This document shows positions 1-9,075 of a stretch of DNA of 40,020 bases, one piece after another. Origin of the DNA: an uncultured Verrucomicrobiota bacterium (GTDB taxonomy: Bacteria; Verrucomicrobiota; Verrucomicrobiia; Opitutales; Opitutaceae); the NCBI GenBank assembly GCA_903960515.1, contig CAJCBL010000051.1, positions 1-40,020 of the forward strand. Reading direction: 5' to 3'. Each line of letters starts with the position of its first letter. The first letter of the stretch is position 1. A program made the translations under genes and the position numbers. The notes under the pieces are model-generated. The model saw only the letters and a list, made by a program, of their open reading frames with translations. It was not told where the DNA came from and made no database searches.

Positions 1-34
1 AGGCATCGCGCACCGGCCGCGGTAGGAAACCCAC

Positions 35-160
35 GCTGCTACGGCGCTACTTAAACACCCGCGCAATCGCCGTCGTGTCTCCACTTCGCTGTGGCTGCCC
101 TCCCTGCGGCCGGGGCCGTGGAGGCCCGGCGCTCGCAGTGCACGCACCATCCTTCGGCGG
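35..160 (+). repeat. 126-bp direct repeat, copy 1
   Basis: Nearly identical to 1319-1444, with only a few substitutions, over the segment running from 'gctgctacggcgctac' to 'ccatccttcggcgg'. It contains short internal inverted segments (cctcc...ggagg) and so could fold. A second short motif (attagggacagacaattct) follows this copy at about 167-186. In the other copy a close relative of that motif comes before the repeat instead. Such structured repeats recall REP or small non-autonomous elements, but no transposase is visible here. Confidence 0.85.
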
Positions 161-324
161 AGCCGGATTAGGGACAGACAATTCTGGGGGCCCTCCGCAG
201 TCTAAAAGTTTCGGCCGTCCTCTCCTGAGCCACGGGAAAGACCCTGCGCTGCCTCTCCGCTCATCAACCACTTATGTGTCCGGAGCAAGAGACAGTGGGG
301 TCGGGGGTTAGCTGCGGTTGACGG

Positions 325-948
325 ATGAGTGAGCGTGGACAGTGTCGTCTCCATTTGATGAAGCCAAGTATGACCCGAAAGCGTAAACAGGAGTTGGAGG
401 CTGCTGAGGCTGCGCCGCTGCTCGCCGATAAGATCTATCGCCCGGCAAAGACCGGGTTCTATTGGGTGACTGGACTTTTTGCCGTGCTCTTTGCGTTTCC
501 TGTTATCAGATATTGGTGCTCAACGTCCGCAGTGAGTATCTCGAGGGCTCTCATCTGTAGTGGTATCGTAGCGGTCTTGTTGCTCGTCGGCTATTGTCGG
601 TCGAAATCCGATAGCGATTATTTGCGGGTGAACGAGTGTGGTTTGGAGATTAAGCCGTTTCTCGGTCGGCGTCGTGTTCTTCTTTGGGCGGACATTGCCG
701 AAATCGGTGTCGGTGAGTTTAACTCTCCGACCAAGTCCGGTGCTCGGGTTATTAGGTTTGTTGGATTTCGTTTGGTAGCTGACGTTGGGCGGAAATGGAT
801 GAGCGCGCGAACGCTCCGGAAGAACAGACGGCTTTCTGGTTACGATGTTGGTTTGACGAGCGACTATCGGCTGACTCCAGACACTCTAGCTACGGAACTG
901 AACGAACGACGAAAGCGCTTCTCCAGACCAGTGCTGCCGGGCTTGTGA
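325..948 (+). CDS. Hypothetical membrane protein, STM3941-like
   Basis: A protein of 207 aa if the ATG at 325 is used; in-frame ATGs at 358 and 370 are alternatives. Two hydrophobic segments lie at about residues 47-66 and 75-92. A basic soluble part follows, with a pattern typical of PH-like/STM3941-type proteins: a 'LRVNECGLEI' strand, a 'LLWADIAEIGV' strand, and a C-terminal 'LATELNERRKRF' helix preceded by 'YDVGLTSDYRLTPD'. Its function is unknown. The base composition is visibly less GC-rich than in neighbouring genes, with many T-ending codons, and the gene sits between two direct repeats. Both facts suggest acquisition by transfer. The family assignment rests on pattern memory only. 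Confidence 0.7.
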   Translation: MSERGQCRLHLMKPSMTRKRKQELEAAEAAPLLADKIYRPAKTGFYWVTGLFAVLFAFPVIRYWCSTSAVSISRALICSGIVAVLLLVGYCRSKSDSDYLRVNECGLEIKPFLGRRRVLLWADIAEIGVGEFNSPTKSGARVIRFVGFRLVADVGRKWMSARTLRKNRRLSGYDVGLTSDYRLTPDTLATELNERRKRFSRPVLPGL

Positions 949-1065
949 ATCGTCCGCAGTTCCCGGTGGAGTGATGGGAATCAATGGCGGCGGCAGTTGT
1001 GATGGATGGATTTGGTGGGCCGGCCTGTGGGCGGATAATGAGGCCCTTGCGCTCGCGGCATCGGT

Positions 1066-1089
1066 GATCGCGTTGAGGTCAACGCGATC
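1066..1089. repeat. Perfect palindrome, 11-bp arms
   Basis: Arms gatcgcgttga and tcaacgcgatc are separated by gg. The length and perfection suggest a binding site or a cruciform/hairpin. There is no T-run after it, so it is not a typical intrinsic terminator for the upstream gene. Confidence 0.7.
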
Positions 1090-1318
1090 CAACCATACGC
1101 GCGGTTTCACGTGGTGCGTCTCTTCATAGCGCACCGCAGGACGCGAGTTGTGAGATCGCGTGCTGCGTGCCTCAAGTGGTCCGTGCCTTGAGGTGAGCCC
1201 ACTCGCGCGCTTTGTGCTCAAGAGGCAAGTGCAATCAGGCTGGCCTACGGTCGGAACGGAACGGTGGTTAGGCCGGGCAGTCGGAAACGGATTGGGGACA
1301 GGTCAATTCTGGGGCCTC

Positions 1319-1444
1319 GCTGCTACGGCGCTACTGAAACACCCGCACAGTCGCCGTCGTGTCTCCACTTCGCTGTGGCTGCCCTCTCTGCGGCCGGGGC
1401 CGTGGAGGCCCGGCGCTCGCAGTGCACGCACCATCCTTCGGCGG
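1319..1444 (+). repeat. 126-bp direct repeat, copy 2
   Basis: Second copy of the repeat at 35-160, in the same orientation. The two copies are about 1.28 kb apart and enclose the lower-GC hypothetical gene. The downstream flank (gggggggg-rich) differs from that of copy 1, which defines the repeat boundary near 1444. Confidence 0.85.
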
Positions 1445-1561
1445 GCTCCGGGGGGGGGCCTCGTCCGAGCGCAACGCGGGGCGAATGCGCGGTCACAGCT
1501 CGGCGCGGACTAGGGTCAAGCCCGGCTTGCTCCCTTGTGGGATATCTCCAGCGTGGGCGCC

Positions 1562-2529
<968 letters not shown>

Positions 2530-2533
<4 letters not shown>

Positions 2534-3744
2534 GCGGGCCCCTACAGATGTCGGAGCGAGGTGCGCAGGACTTGGTGCCTGCGAGCCTCCAGCACGCGGG
2601 CACTCGGGCCGGCGCCACGGAGGTGGCGAGTGACGAGTGGTATGGGGCCGGCGGGGCGAGCCGGCGGCGCTGGTGGATCAACTTCTCGTGGCGCGAGGCG
2701 CTCTGGGGGTTGCTGTTGCCCAAGCAGCGTCAGCGAATTTTGCCCACGTTGCCCGGGCTGGTGCTCATCGTGGCGATCGGCATGGCCGCCTACAATACGG
2801 GCAGCAACATCCTCTTCATAACGCTGGCGCTGCTGCTGGCCAGCCTGGTGCTCAGCGGGGTGTTGGCGTGGAGCAACCTTTCCGGCACGGAGTGGAGGCT
2901 GAGGCCGGAGCCGCCCTTCCGGGTGGGGCAGGAGGCGGTGGTCGTCGTGGAGCTGCGCAACCGCAAGCGGGTGTTGCCCACTTATGCGCTCTGGTTCGAC
3001 CTGGAGGCGCGGCTCTCGCAGGCGCAGAAGCGGCTGCTGCTGGCGCGCCGGCTGGAGGTGGGCGGCACCGACCGGCTGGAGTGGTCGTTCCGGCCGCTGC
3101 GGCGAGGGATCGAGCGTATCGAGTTGGCGGGGGTTGGCTCGCTCTTCCCCTTCGGGTTCTTGCGCAAGACGCTGGCCGCCGGGGTGCAGCGCGAGGTGAA
3201 GGTGTGGCCGGCGCGAGTGGCCTGCCGCTTCACCGGAGCGGTGGCCGCGCGTTTCCAACTCGAGAGCGAGGAGGTGGCCCGGCCGGGGTGGGGCAGCGAC
3301 CTGCTCGGGCTGCGCCGCTACCAGAGCGGGGATTCGCACCGGCATATCCATTGGAAGGCGTCGGCACGGTTGCGTCACCTGATGGTGCGCCAGAACGCCA
3401 CCGAGGGGGCGCAGACCTTCGCGCTGTGGCTGGACGCGGCTGCGGCGGTATGGGCGCGCCCCGAGCAGTTCGAGTTGCTGTGCAGCTTCGCCGGCTCGCT
3501 GGCCGAGGACCTCTTCCGGCTGGGCCGGCTGGACAGCGTGACAGTGGCCGGCGAGCCGCCGCGGCTGGTGCGGAGGATCCGCGATGTGGAGACTTGGCTG
3601 GACCGCCTGGCGCTGCTGCAACCTGTGAGCGAAACCCGGAGGCAAGCACGGCCGCGCCTGCGCGGTGCGTTGCTGACCTTCGAACCGGATGGAGAAAGGG
3701 GGATTTGTGCCCGGCTGGGCGACGATGTCGCGGCGCGCGTCTGA
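2530..3744 (+). CDS. DUF58 domain membrane protein
   Basis: A 404-aa protein starting at a GTG that overlaps the moxR stop (GTGA). Two adjacent membrane segments lie at about residues 75-92 and 94-113. A beta-rich domain and the DUF58 signature follow at residues 255-280, read as '[14 protein letters not shown]' then '[10 protein letters not shown]'. DUF58 proteins have a von Willebrand factor A-like fold and are regular partners of MoxR ATPases. Their exact role in cell-envelope processes is not established. The next reading frame begins before this one ends, so all three genes form one transcription unit. Confidence 0.92.
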
Positions 3745-5881
3745 CCAGCCGCTCACGGCCGGCGAGCTCCACCTGCTCAGGTGGGGGCTTGGCTGCGTGC
3801 TGGCGTTGGTGAGCGTGTGGGGGACGTTTTTCTTCGATCTGAGCGGGCGCGAGTTGCTGGGGCCTGTCACGGCGCTGCTGCTGGCGGTGCTCACCTGGCC
3901 CCGGCTGCCCGCGCGGATGCCGGAACTGGTGTGGCGGCTGGTGTTCCCCGGGTTGATCCTGTTTGTGGCTACGGACATCGTGCTCAACGGCGAGCCGCTG
4001 GCGGCCATGCTGCGGCTCAACGTGCTGCTGGTTGCGGTACGCGCGGCGGCCCCGCGGCGCCCGCGGGAGGACCAGCAGTTGGTGGTGCTGTGCCTGTTTC
4101 TGGTGGTGGTGGCGGGGGTGCTCACCGTGGCGATCGGTTTCGCCCTGCACATCCTGCTTTTCACCGCCCTGGCGCTGCCCTACCTGCTGGCGATCACGCT
4201 TAGCGGTGCGGCCGGTCCGGAGACGGAGCCGGAAGGGTGGTTGCTGGGGGGCTGGCGGCGGCTGTTCTCCCGGCTATGGAGGCAGACGGACTGGCGGGTG
4301 GTGGGCGCGGCGGCGTCGCTGTACCTGCTGGTGGTGGCTCTGGCCACGGTGCTGTTTCTGGTGATGCCGCGTTTCCAGATCGAGAATTCGCTGGGCTTTT
4401 TGCAGCTCAAGAACCGGCGTTCATTCAGCGGGTTTTCCGATACGGTGAAGCTGGGGGAGTTGACGGAGATCGCCCTGGATACCAGCACGGCCTTGCGCGC
4501 CGAGCTCAGCGATCCGGCGCACGCCCCCCCGCTGCCGTACTGGCGGATGGTGGCCCTGGACCAATACCGCGCCGGCACCTTCAGCACCAGCCGCGGACTG
4601 TCGCGCCGGGACCACGACCTAGGCGAGACGCGCGAGCTTTTCGGGCTGCTGGAGAAGGCCCAGTCCGGCCCGGTGTGGACGTTCTATCTGGAGGCGGGGG
4701 TGAGCCGATACCTGCCGTTGACGGGAGATTTCAAGGTCATGCGCTTCCGTGAATCCCGTGCGTTGAAGGCCAATATGGCCGCCTCCACCCTCGCGCTCAG
4801 GGAGGAGCCGCAGTCGATGTTCGCCTACCGCGTGGAGGGGCTGGACCTGGCCGGCGTGCAGGCCGATGGCGACCTGCGCGCGGAGCTGGCGGCGGCGGCG
4901 CCCAAGGCGGTGGCGGACTACCCGCGTACGCTGCTGGAGGTGCCCCCGGGCGAGGACAACGCCCGTGTGCTCGACGCTATCGTACAGGAGATCACCGGCG
5001 GGGCGCCGGCGAGTGCTGCGGAGTTTGTGCCACGGGCGCTCAACTACCTGGAGCGCCAACATCGCTACTCGCTGCGCTCGGCCCTGCCGCCCGGGGCGGC
5101 CGATCCTCTCGTGCGCTGGCTGGCGGGCACGACCCCGGGGCATTGCGAACTTTTCGCCGGTGGCTTCACGCTGGTGGCTAGGCAGGCGGGTTTCCCGGTG
5201 CGGCTGGTGACCGGTTTTAAGGGAGGGGCCTGGAACGGCTTCGAGCGCTACTACATGGTGCGCAATTCCGACGCCCACGCCTGGTGCGAGCTGCTCGACG
5301 AGCGCGGCCGCTGGGTGCGGGTGGACCCGACCCCGGGGGCGGGGGCGGAGGCGGCACAGGCGGCTACGGCGGCGGGGCGTGCTGTGGAAGCGGATTCCAG
5401 TTGGGCCGCCAGGCTGGATACGCTGCGCATGCTTTGGTACCGGCGGATCGTGAACTTCGACCGCAAGGCCCAGGACGATGCGGTGGAGTCGCTCAAGGCG
5501 GCCTCGCGGCGCACCGGGCAGGCGTTGATCGCATCGATGGACATGTATGGCCGGGCGCTGCGCGACTGGGTGCTGCAGCCGTGGGACTTTGGGCGTATAG
5601 CGAGCTGGGCCGGCTTGGCGCTGGGCGGGGCAGGGGCGCTGGGGCTGTTGTGGCGTTGGCGGCATCTTTGGGGGCTGCGCTGGCTGAGGCGCGGGAAGAT
5701 GGATCCAGTGCGGCGCGAGGCCGGGCGTTGGCTGCGGCGCCTTGAGCCGGTGGTGCCGGCCGATCCTGGGTATCCTGTGTGGCAGGAGCTGCAGCGGCTG
5801 CGCTACGGGCCGGCGCAGCGGGGCAGCGGCTTTGCGGCGGTATTTCGTAGGGCGCGGCGCGAGTGGCGCGGGCGGCGCTGA
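3725..5881 (+). CDS. TgpA-like transglutaminase membrane protein
   Basis: About 718 aa from the ATG at 3725; an in-frame ATG at 3689 is the alternative, and both overlap the DUF58 gene. The N-terminal DUF3488-type region has at least five hydrophobic segments. An extracytoplasmic transglutaminase-like domain follows, with a visible catalytic triad: Cys474 in 'TPGHCELFAGG', His518 in 'NSDAHAWCE' and Asp534 in 'RVDPTPG'. One more membrane segment and a basic C-terminal tail (DUF4129-like) come after it. The domain order matches Pseudomonas TgpA, an inner-membrane protein with periplasmic transglutaminase activity. The physiological substrate cannot be read from the sequence. It is the third gene of the moxR operon. 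Confidence 0.93.
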   Translation: MSRRASDQPLTAGELHLLRWGLGCVLALVSVWGTFFFDLSGRELLGPVTALLLAVLTWPRLPARMPELVWRLVFPGLILFVATDIVLNGEPLAAMLRLNVLLVAVRAAAPRRPREDQQLVVLCLFLVVVAGVLTVAIGFALHILLFTALALPYLLAITLSGAAGPETEPEGWLLGGWRRLFSRLWRQTDWRVVGAAASLYLLVVALATVLFLVMPRFQIENSLGFLQLKNRRSFSGFSDTVKLGELTEIALDTSTALRAELSDPAHAPPLPYWRMVALDQYRAGTFSTSRGLSRRDHDLGETRELFGLLEKAQSGPVWTFYLEAGVSRYLPLTGDFKVMRFRESRALKANMAASTLALREEPQSMFAYRVEGLDLAGVQADGDLRAELAAAAPKAVADYPRTLLEVPPGEDNARVLDAIVQEITGGAPASAAEFVPRALNYLERQHRYSLRSALPPGAADPLVRWLAGTTPGHCELFAGGFTLVARQAGFPVRLVTGFKGGAWNGFERYYMVRNSDAHAWCELLDERGRWVRVDPTPGAGAEAAQAATAAGRAVEADSSWAARLDTLRMLWYRRIVNFDRKAQDDAVESLKAASRRTGQALIASMDMYGRALRDWVLQPWDFGRIASWAGLALGGAGALGLLWRWRHLWGLRWLRRGKMDPVRREAGRWLRRLEPVVPADPGYPVWQELQRLRYGPAQRGSGFAAVFRRARREWRGRR

Positions 5882-6275
5882 CCGCAGCAGGCGCGGCGTG
5901 CAGCGGAAGCGGGCCGCTTGGGCGACCGAGCCGTTTGAAGGCAGCCCTTGAGGGCGGCCAATACGTGGAGTCGCTGCGGGGCGAGGCGGTGCTGGTGGGG
6001 GCCCATGTATCGAGGCGGTGAACGGGACTGTAGACATGCACTTGATGCGGTGTGTCGCTTTTGCGCGGAAAAGCTCCCGGGGGTGCGTTCGCGGGAGCGT
6101 GCTTGCACGCGGGCTTCGCGCTGAACCCGGTGCAAGCATGCTGCCACCACACAATGGGCACCGCTGGGCACGCACCCCCGGGCTCCTTCGCCTGCGGGCC
6201 TTCGAAGTGGCGGATACAGAGGATTTCGTCCGCTTTGGCATCGACACCGGCGCAAGTTTGGGCGGAGATCGGTCA
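5882..6275. other. Intergenic stretch with inverted repeats
   Basis: No convincing gene. It contains a hairpin gctcccg/cgggagc (6073-6098) and a longer inverted pair, cccgggggtgcg at 6076-6087 against cgcacccccggg at 6171-6182. An open frame continues upstream from the methyltransferase gene through this stretch, but its predicted residues are not family-like. Confidence 0.4.
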
Positions 6276-6878
6276 GTGAAGGATCACTGGAGCTTTCTTG
6301 CGGGTTTCCTGCGCCGGCCGTTGACGGTCGGTGCCGTAGCTCCGAGTTCGGCTCGCTTGGCGCGCGCAGTGATCCGGCGCTGTCATCTGCGTGATGCGGA
6401 GACAGTGGTGGAGCTTGGCGCCGGCACCGGTGCAATCACCGAGCAGATATTGGCCCGCATCGGGCCGCGCACGCGGTTCATCGCGCTGGAGTTGGACTCC
6501 GGGCACGCGGCCCTGCTGGCCCGGCGCTTCCCGCGCGTTACGGTGTGCAACGAGTCTGCGGAAAATCTTCAGGCGATCATCGCCCGGCTGGGCTGCGGCC
6601 CGGTGGATTGCGTGATCAGCGGGCTTCCCTGGGCCTCGATGGGGCAGCGCAAACAGGAGAAGCTTATGGCGGAGGTGCTGGGGGTGTTGAAACCTACGGG
6701 GCAGTTCTGCGGTTTTGGTTACCTGCACGCGAAATGGTATGGGTCCACCCAGACCTTCCACCGGCGGTTGCGGGAGACGTTCCCCTCCATGCACATCAGC
6801 CCGGTGGTGTGGCGCAATCTCCCGCCGGCCTTCGCGTTCACCTGCCCGCTGTCGAAGTCGAAGAGCTCGGTCAACTGA
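6276..6878 (+). CDS. SAM-dependent methyltransferase, PmtA/KsgA-like
   Basis: Class I methyltransferase. From the GTG at 6276 it gives 200 aa beginning 'VKDHWSFLAGFLRRPLTVG', the usual start of phospholipid N-methyltransferase/rRNA dimethylase-like proteins. A GGAG eight bases upstream supports this start. The same frame extends to an ATG at 6018, but those residues look non-homologous. The SAM-binding glycine motif is 'VVELGAGTGAIT', the acidic loop is 'FIALELDSG', and 'CVISGLPWASM' corresponds to the catalytic NPPF/GLPF-type segment. Phosphatidylethanolamine N-methylation is the best guess; a nucleic-acid substrate is not excluded. Confidence 0.85.
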   Translation: MKDHWSFLAGFLRRPLTVGAVAPSSARLARAVIRRCHLRDAETVVELGAGTGAITEQILARIGPRTRFIALELDSGHAALLARRFPRVTVCNESAENLQAIIARLGCGPVDCVISGLPWASMGQRKQEKLMAEVLGVLKPTGQFCGFGYLHAKWYGSTQTFHRRLRETFPSMHISPVVWRNLPPAFAFTCPLSKSKSSVN

Positions 6879-7095
6879 GGCGTATTGATGCGGCTAGGGC
6901 CTGCGTAGCGCTCCTTGGCGTGCGCCTCTGCGGCGCGAGGGCCATTTCCGGGGGCGCTCATTTTCGGTAATGCCGCAGTCCGACAGGCTCCAGGCGAGAT
7001 GTGTATTCACGCTGGCGTGCGCAGATGGGCTCGCAACTCAGGGCAGTCCGCTGGCCCGGCTCGGAAAACGGCGGCCGGGAATGTTGGCGGGCGCT

Positions 7096-7665
7096 TCAGG
7101 CCGCCGGCAGTTCCACGCCTTCGAGAGCCAGGAGGCGGGCTTTGGTGCGCAGGCCGCCGGGGCCGGAGTAGCCGATGAGCCTGCCGTTTGCCCCGAGAAT
7201 CCGGTGACAGGGGACGAGCAACAGCCATGGATTGGACCCTACGGCCCCTCCGATGGCCCGACAGGCGGCGGGGCTCGCGCCGATGGAGGCGGCAATCTCG
7301 CCATAGGTGGCAGTGCGGCCGGGGGCGATGGTGAGCACTGCGCGGAGCACTCGCTGGCGGAAGGGCGTCACTGTTTCCCAAACGAAGTGCACGTCGCGAA
7401 AATCCTGGAGGTCGCCGCAGAGGTGGCGGCGCACCCGGCAGATGAGCGACGCGATCTGCGGCGGGAGGTCGGGCGGAAGGTCGGGCGGGATGGCTGGCGT
7501 AGAGGGCAGAGGAGGAGCCGGGGAACGGTCATGAGCGAGATCACTCGCCGGAGCGGCTGCGATTGCAGTGAGCAGGTTTGGCGGCAACGAAAAACCGGTT
7601 ACGCCGGCCCCGCTCCACTCGACCTCACAATCACCGATAGCGCTAGAGAAGTGGGCGGTGCTCAC
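7096..7665 (-). CDS. ogt: O6-alkylguanine-DNA alkyltransferase
   Basis: Suicide DNA repair protein that transfers the alkyl group from O6-alkylguanine to its own cysteine. It is 189 aa from a GTG at 7665. The C-terminal domain shows the conserved order 'TPFRQRVLRAV', 'GRTATYGEIA' (helix-turn-helix entry), then 'NPWLLLVPCHRILGANG', with the acceptor Cys in PCHR, and finally 'GYSGPGGLRTKARLLALEG'. A proline-rich insert at about residues 50-67 separates a short N-terminal domain. It lies 78 bp downstream of the HD-domain gene on the same strand and may be cotranscribed. Naming it ogt rather than ada C-domain reflects the absence of other Ada domains. Confidence 0.93.
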   Translation of the reverse strand: MSTAHFSSAIGDCEVEWSGAGVTGFSLPPNLLTAIAAAPASDLAHDRSPAPPLPSTPAIPPDLPPDLPPQIASLICRVRRHLCGDLQDFRDVHFVWETVTPFRQRVLRAVLTIAPGRTATYGEIAASIGASPAACRAIGGAVGSNPWLLLVPCHRILGANGRLIGYSGPGGLRTKARLLALEGVELPAA

Positions 7666-7743
7666 GGGGAAAGGCTGAAGCCGGAAGGCTGAGCGACGGA
7701 AAGCGCAAGACGGGGAGGGGGGAGGGGGAAATACGCCGATGCT

Positions 7744-8364
7744 CTAGCACGCTTCGCTACGGCCCGGGCTCTCGGGCGCGGGGGCCAGCGAACCGGCCGC
7801 CACCGCTTCGGCCACTACCTGCAGTGCGTGTTCCCAGAGAGGGGCGCAGCCTTCGGCAGCGATGCGGTTGCGGGAGATTACCCGGTCGGCAGTCACCCCG
7901 TGTTTGCGCCAGGCGGCGCCTTCGGTGTGGGCGTTGAGGAGGATCGGCAGCACTCGGTCCATGGCGTGGGCATACTTCGCCTCGGCGGTGGTGCGCGCCT
8001 CAAATTCGTCCCAGAGCGCGCGGTATTCGCCGGCCTGATCGGCCGGCAGCAGCGGGAAGATGCGGTCGGCGGCGAGCGCCTCGCGCTGGTGCTGGGTTGC
8101 GGCACCGGCGGTGTCGTAGGCGAAGGTGTCGCCGGCGTCGATCTCCACCAAGTCGTGGATGAGCAGCATCTTTACCACGCGCAGCAGGTCGAGGGCGGGG
8201 ACGTTGGCGTGCTCGGCGAGGAGTACGGCCATGATGGTGACGTGCCAAGCGTGCTCGGCGTCGGTTTCCTGCCGGCGGCCGACGAGGGTGTAGTTTTGCC
8301 GGCGGATTTCCTTGAGCCGGTCGATCTCAAGGAGGAAGGCGAGTTGCTGGGCGAGGCGGGACAT
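7744..8364 (-). CDS. HD-domain hydrolase (YfbR/HDDC2-like)
   Basis: A 206-aa metal-dependent phosphohydrolase. The start chosen is the ATG at 8364, giving 'MSRLAQQLAFLLEIDRLKEI'. The frame stays open upstream, but that DNA is a polypurine tract and the gspG gene in the opposite direction. HD motifs are visible: 'EHAWHVTIMAVLLAEH' (first His), 'KMLLIHDLVEIDAGD' (the HD pair) and a later Asp in 'AHAMDRVLPIL'. Family members include 5'-deoxynucleotidases, so a nucleotide-pool or housecleaning role is likely. The TTCTCCCC tract directly before the ATG is not a Shine-Dalgarno site. Confidence 0.9.
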   Translation of the reverse strand: MSRLAQQLAFLLEIDRLKEIRRQNYTLVGRRQETDAEHAWHVTIMAVLLAEHANVPALDLLRVVKMLLIHDLVEIDAGDTFAYDTAGAATQHQREALAADRIFPLLPADQAGEYRALWDEFEARTTAEAKYAHAMDRVLPILLNAHTEGAAWRKHGVTADRVISRNRIAAEGCAPLWEHALQVVAEAVAAGSLAPAPESPGRSEAC

Positions 8365-8525
8365 GGGGAGAAGGCAGAAGACAGAAGGCTGAAGGCGGAG
8401 GGCGAAAGGCCTAAGGAAGAACGAGGAATGCAGAGAAGAAGGCAGACGAAAAGGGCGGAAGCGAGGAAGGCTAAAGACTGGCCGGGGGGAAGAGCCAAGC
8501 AGGACCAAGGGAGCCTCGTTGCCCC
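8365..8525. repeat. Polypurine tract with gaaggc-type repeats
   Basis: For roughly 150 bases the plus strand is almost purely purine, with repeated 'agaaggc', 'gaaggctgaag' and 'ggaaggct' units. A shorter relative (aaggctgaagccggaaggctgag) occurs at about 7671-7693, on the other side of the HD-domain gene. On the coding strand of that gene this forms a long CT-rich leader. It could affect transcription or DNA structure (triplex/H-DNA), or it could be a dispersed simple repeat. Confidence 0.6.
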
Positions 8526-8631
8526 GCTGCCGTACCGATTTCGCCGCAGGCGGTGGTGTGCTGGAAATTGTGGCCGGCGAAGCATAGCCGCATCTTGACC
8601 CGGCAGGGGCGGGCGGCTCATCCTGCCTCCC

Positions 8632-9075
8632 ATGCTTCGCAACCCCGAGACCGATCGCGCGCGGCGCGCCGCCTTTACCCTGTTTGAAATCCTCATTGTG
8701 GTGGCGCTCATTGCGCTGCTCGCCGGCGTGGCGGTGATGAATGCCGACAAGATTTTCAGCCAGAACCAGGAGCAGATCGCCAAGATCTTCGTGAAACAGA
8801 GCCTCGATGTTCCGCTCACCAGCTACAAGATCGCGATGGGCGGGTATCCGACTACCGAGGAGGGATTGCAGGCCCTGATCACCTCTCCCGGCAGCGGTGG
8901 CGAGCGCTGGCGCGGCCCCTACATCAAGTCCGAGGGCGGGAAGACGCCGACCGATCCGTGGGGCACGCCGTATCAATACCGCTACCCGGGCACGCACAAC
9001 ACCGACCGCTTCGACGTGTGGTCGGCTGGGGCGGACCGCAAAGAAGGCACCGCCGACGACATCGGCAATTGGTGA
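8632..9075 (+). CDS. gspG: Type II secretion major pseudopilin GspG
   Basis: Major pseudopilin that polymerises into the periplasmic pseudopilus of the type II secretion system. It is 147 aa and has a class III prepilin leader ending '...RRAA' before 'FTLFEILIVVALIALLAGV'; Glu at +5 is present, but the residue before the cleavage site is Ala rather than the usual Gly. The C-terminal half carries the GspG signature: 'GGYPTTEEGLQAL', 'DPWGTPYQYRYPG', then a calcium-site region ending 'GTADDIGNW'. It is the first gene of an eleven-gene operon. The ATG follows a TCCTGCCTCC tract instead of a ribosome-binding site. A TTGACC at 8595-8600 could be a -35, but no good -10 is seen. Confidence 0.96.
   Translation: MLRNPETDRARRAAFTLFEILIVVALIALLAGVAVMNADKIFSQNQEQIAKIFVKQSLDVPLTSYKIAMGGYPTTEEGLQALITSPGSGGERWRGPYIKSEGGKTPTDPWGTPYQYRYPGTHNTDRFDVWSAGADRKEGTADDIGNW

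Larger units (their letters stand above)
949..1561. other. Intergenic stretch with hairpins and repeat copy
   Basis: No convincing gene. It holds a perfect palindrome at 1066-1089 (11-bp arms, 2-nt centre), a 7-bp hairpin cctcaag/cttgagg at 1170-1193, and a ggccta/taggcc pairing at about 1242-1274. The 'attggggacaggtcaattct' motif is at 1291-1310 and repeat copy 2 at 1319-1444. A promoter for the following moxR operon must lie here, but no clear -35/-10 pair could be picked. Confidence 0.5.

Noticed and set aside
949-1300. Integron cassette with attC site for the orphan gene
   Set aside because: Core-site-like sequences are about 187 bp apart, longer than normal attC sites, and no integrase or neighbouring cassettes are visible.
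1535-1561. TTG start for the MoxR protein
   Set aside because: It adds only nine residues outside the family core; the ATG at 1562 is the simpler choice.
6018-6275. Longer methyltransferase starting at 6018 or 6138
   Set aside because: The extra residues are Arg/Cys-rich and unlike the family, whereas the GTG at 6276 gives the usual N-terminus and has a GGAG upstream.
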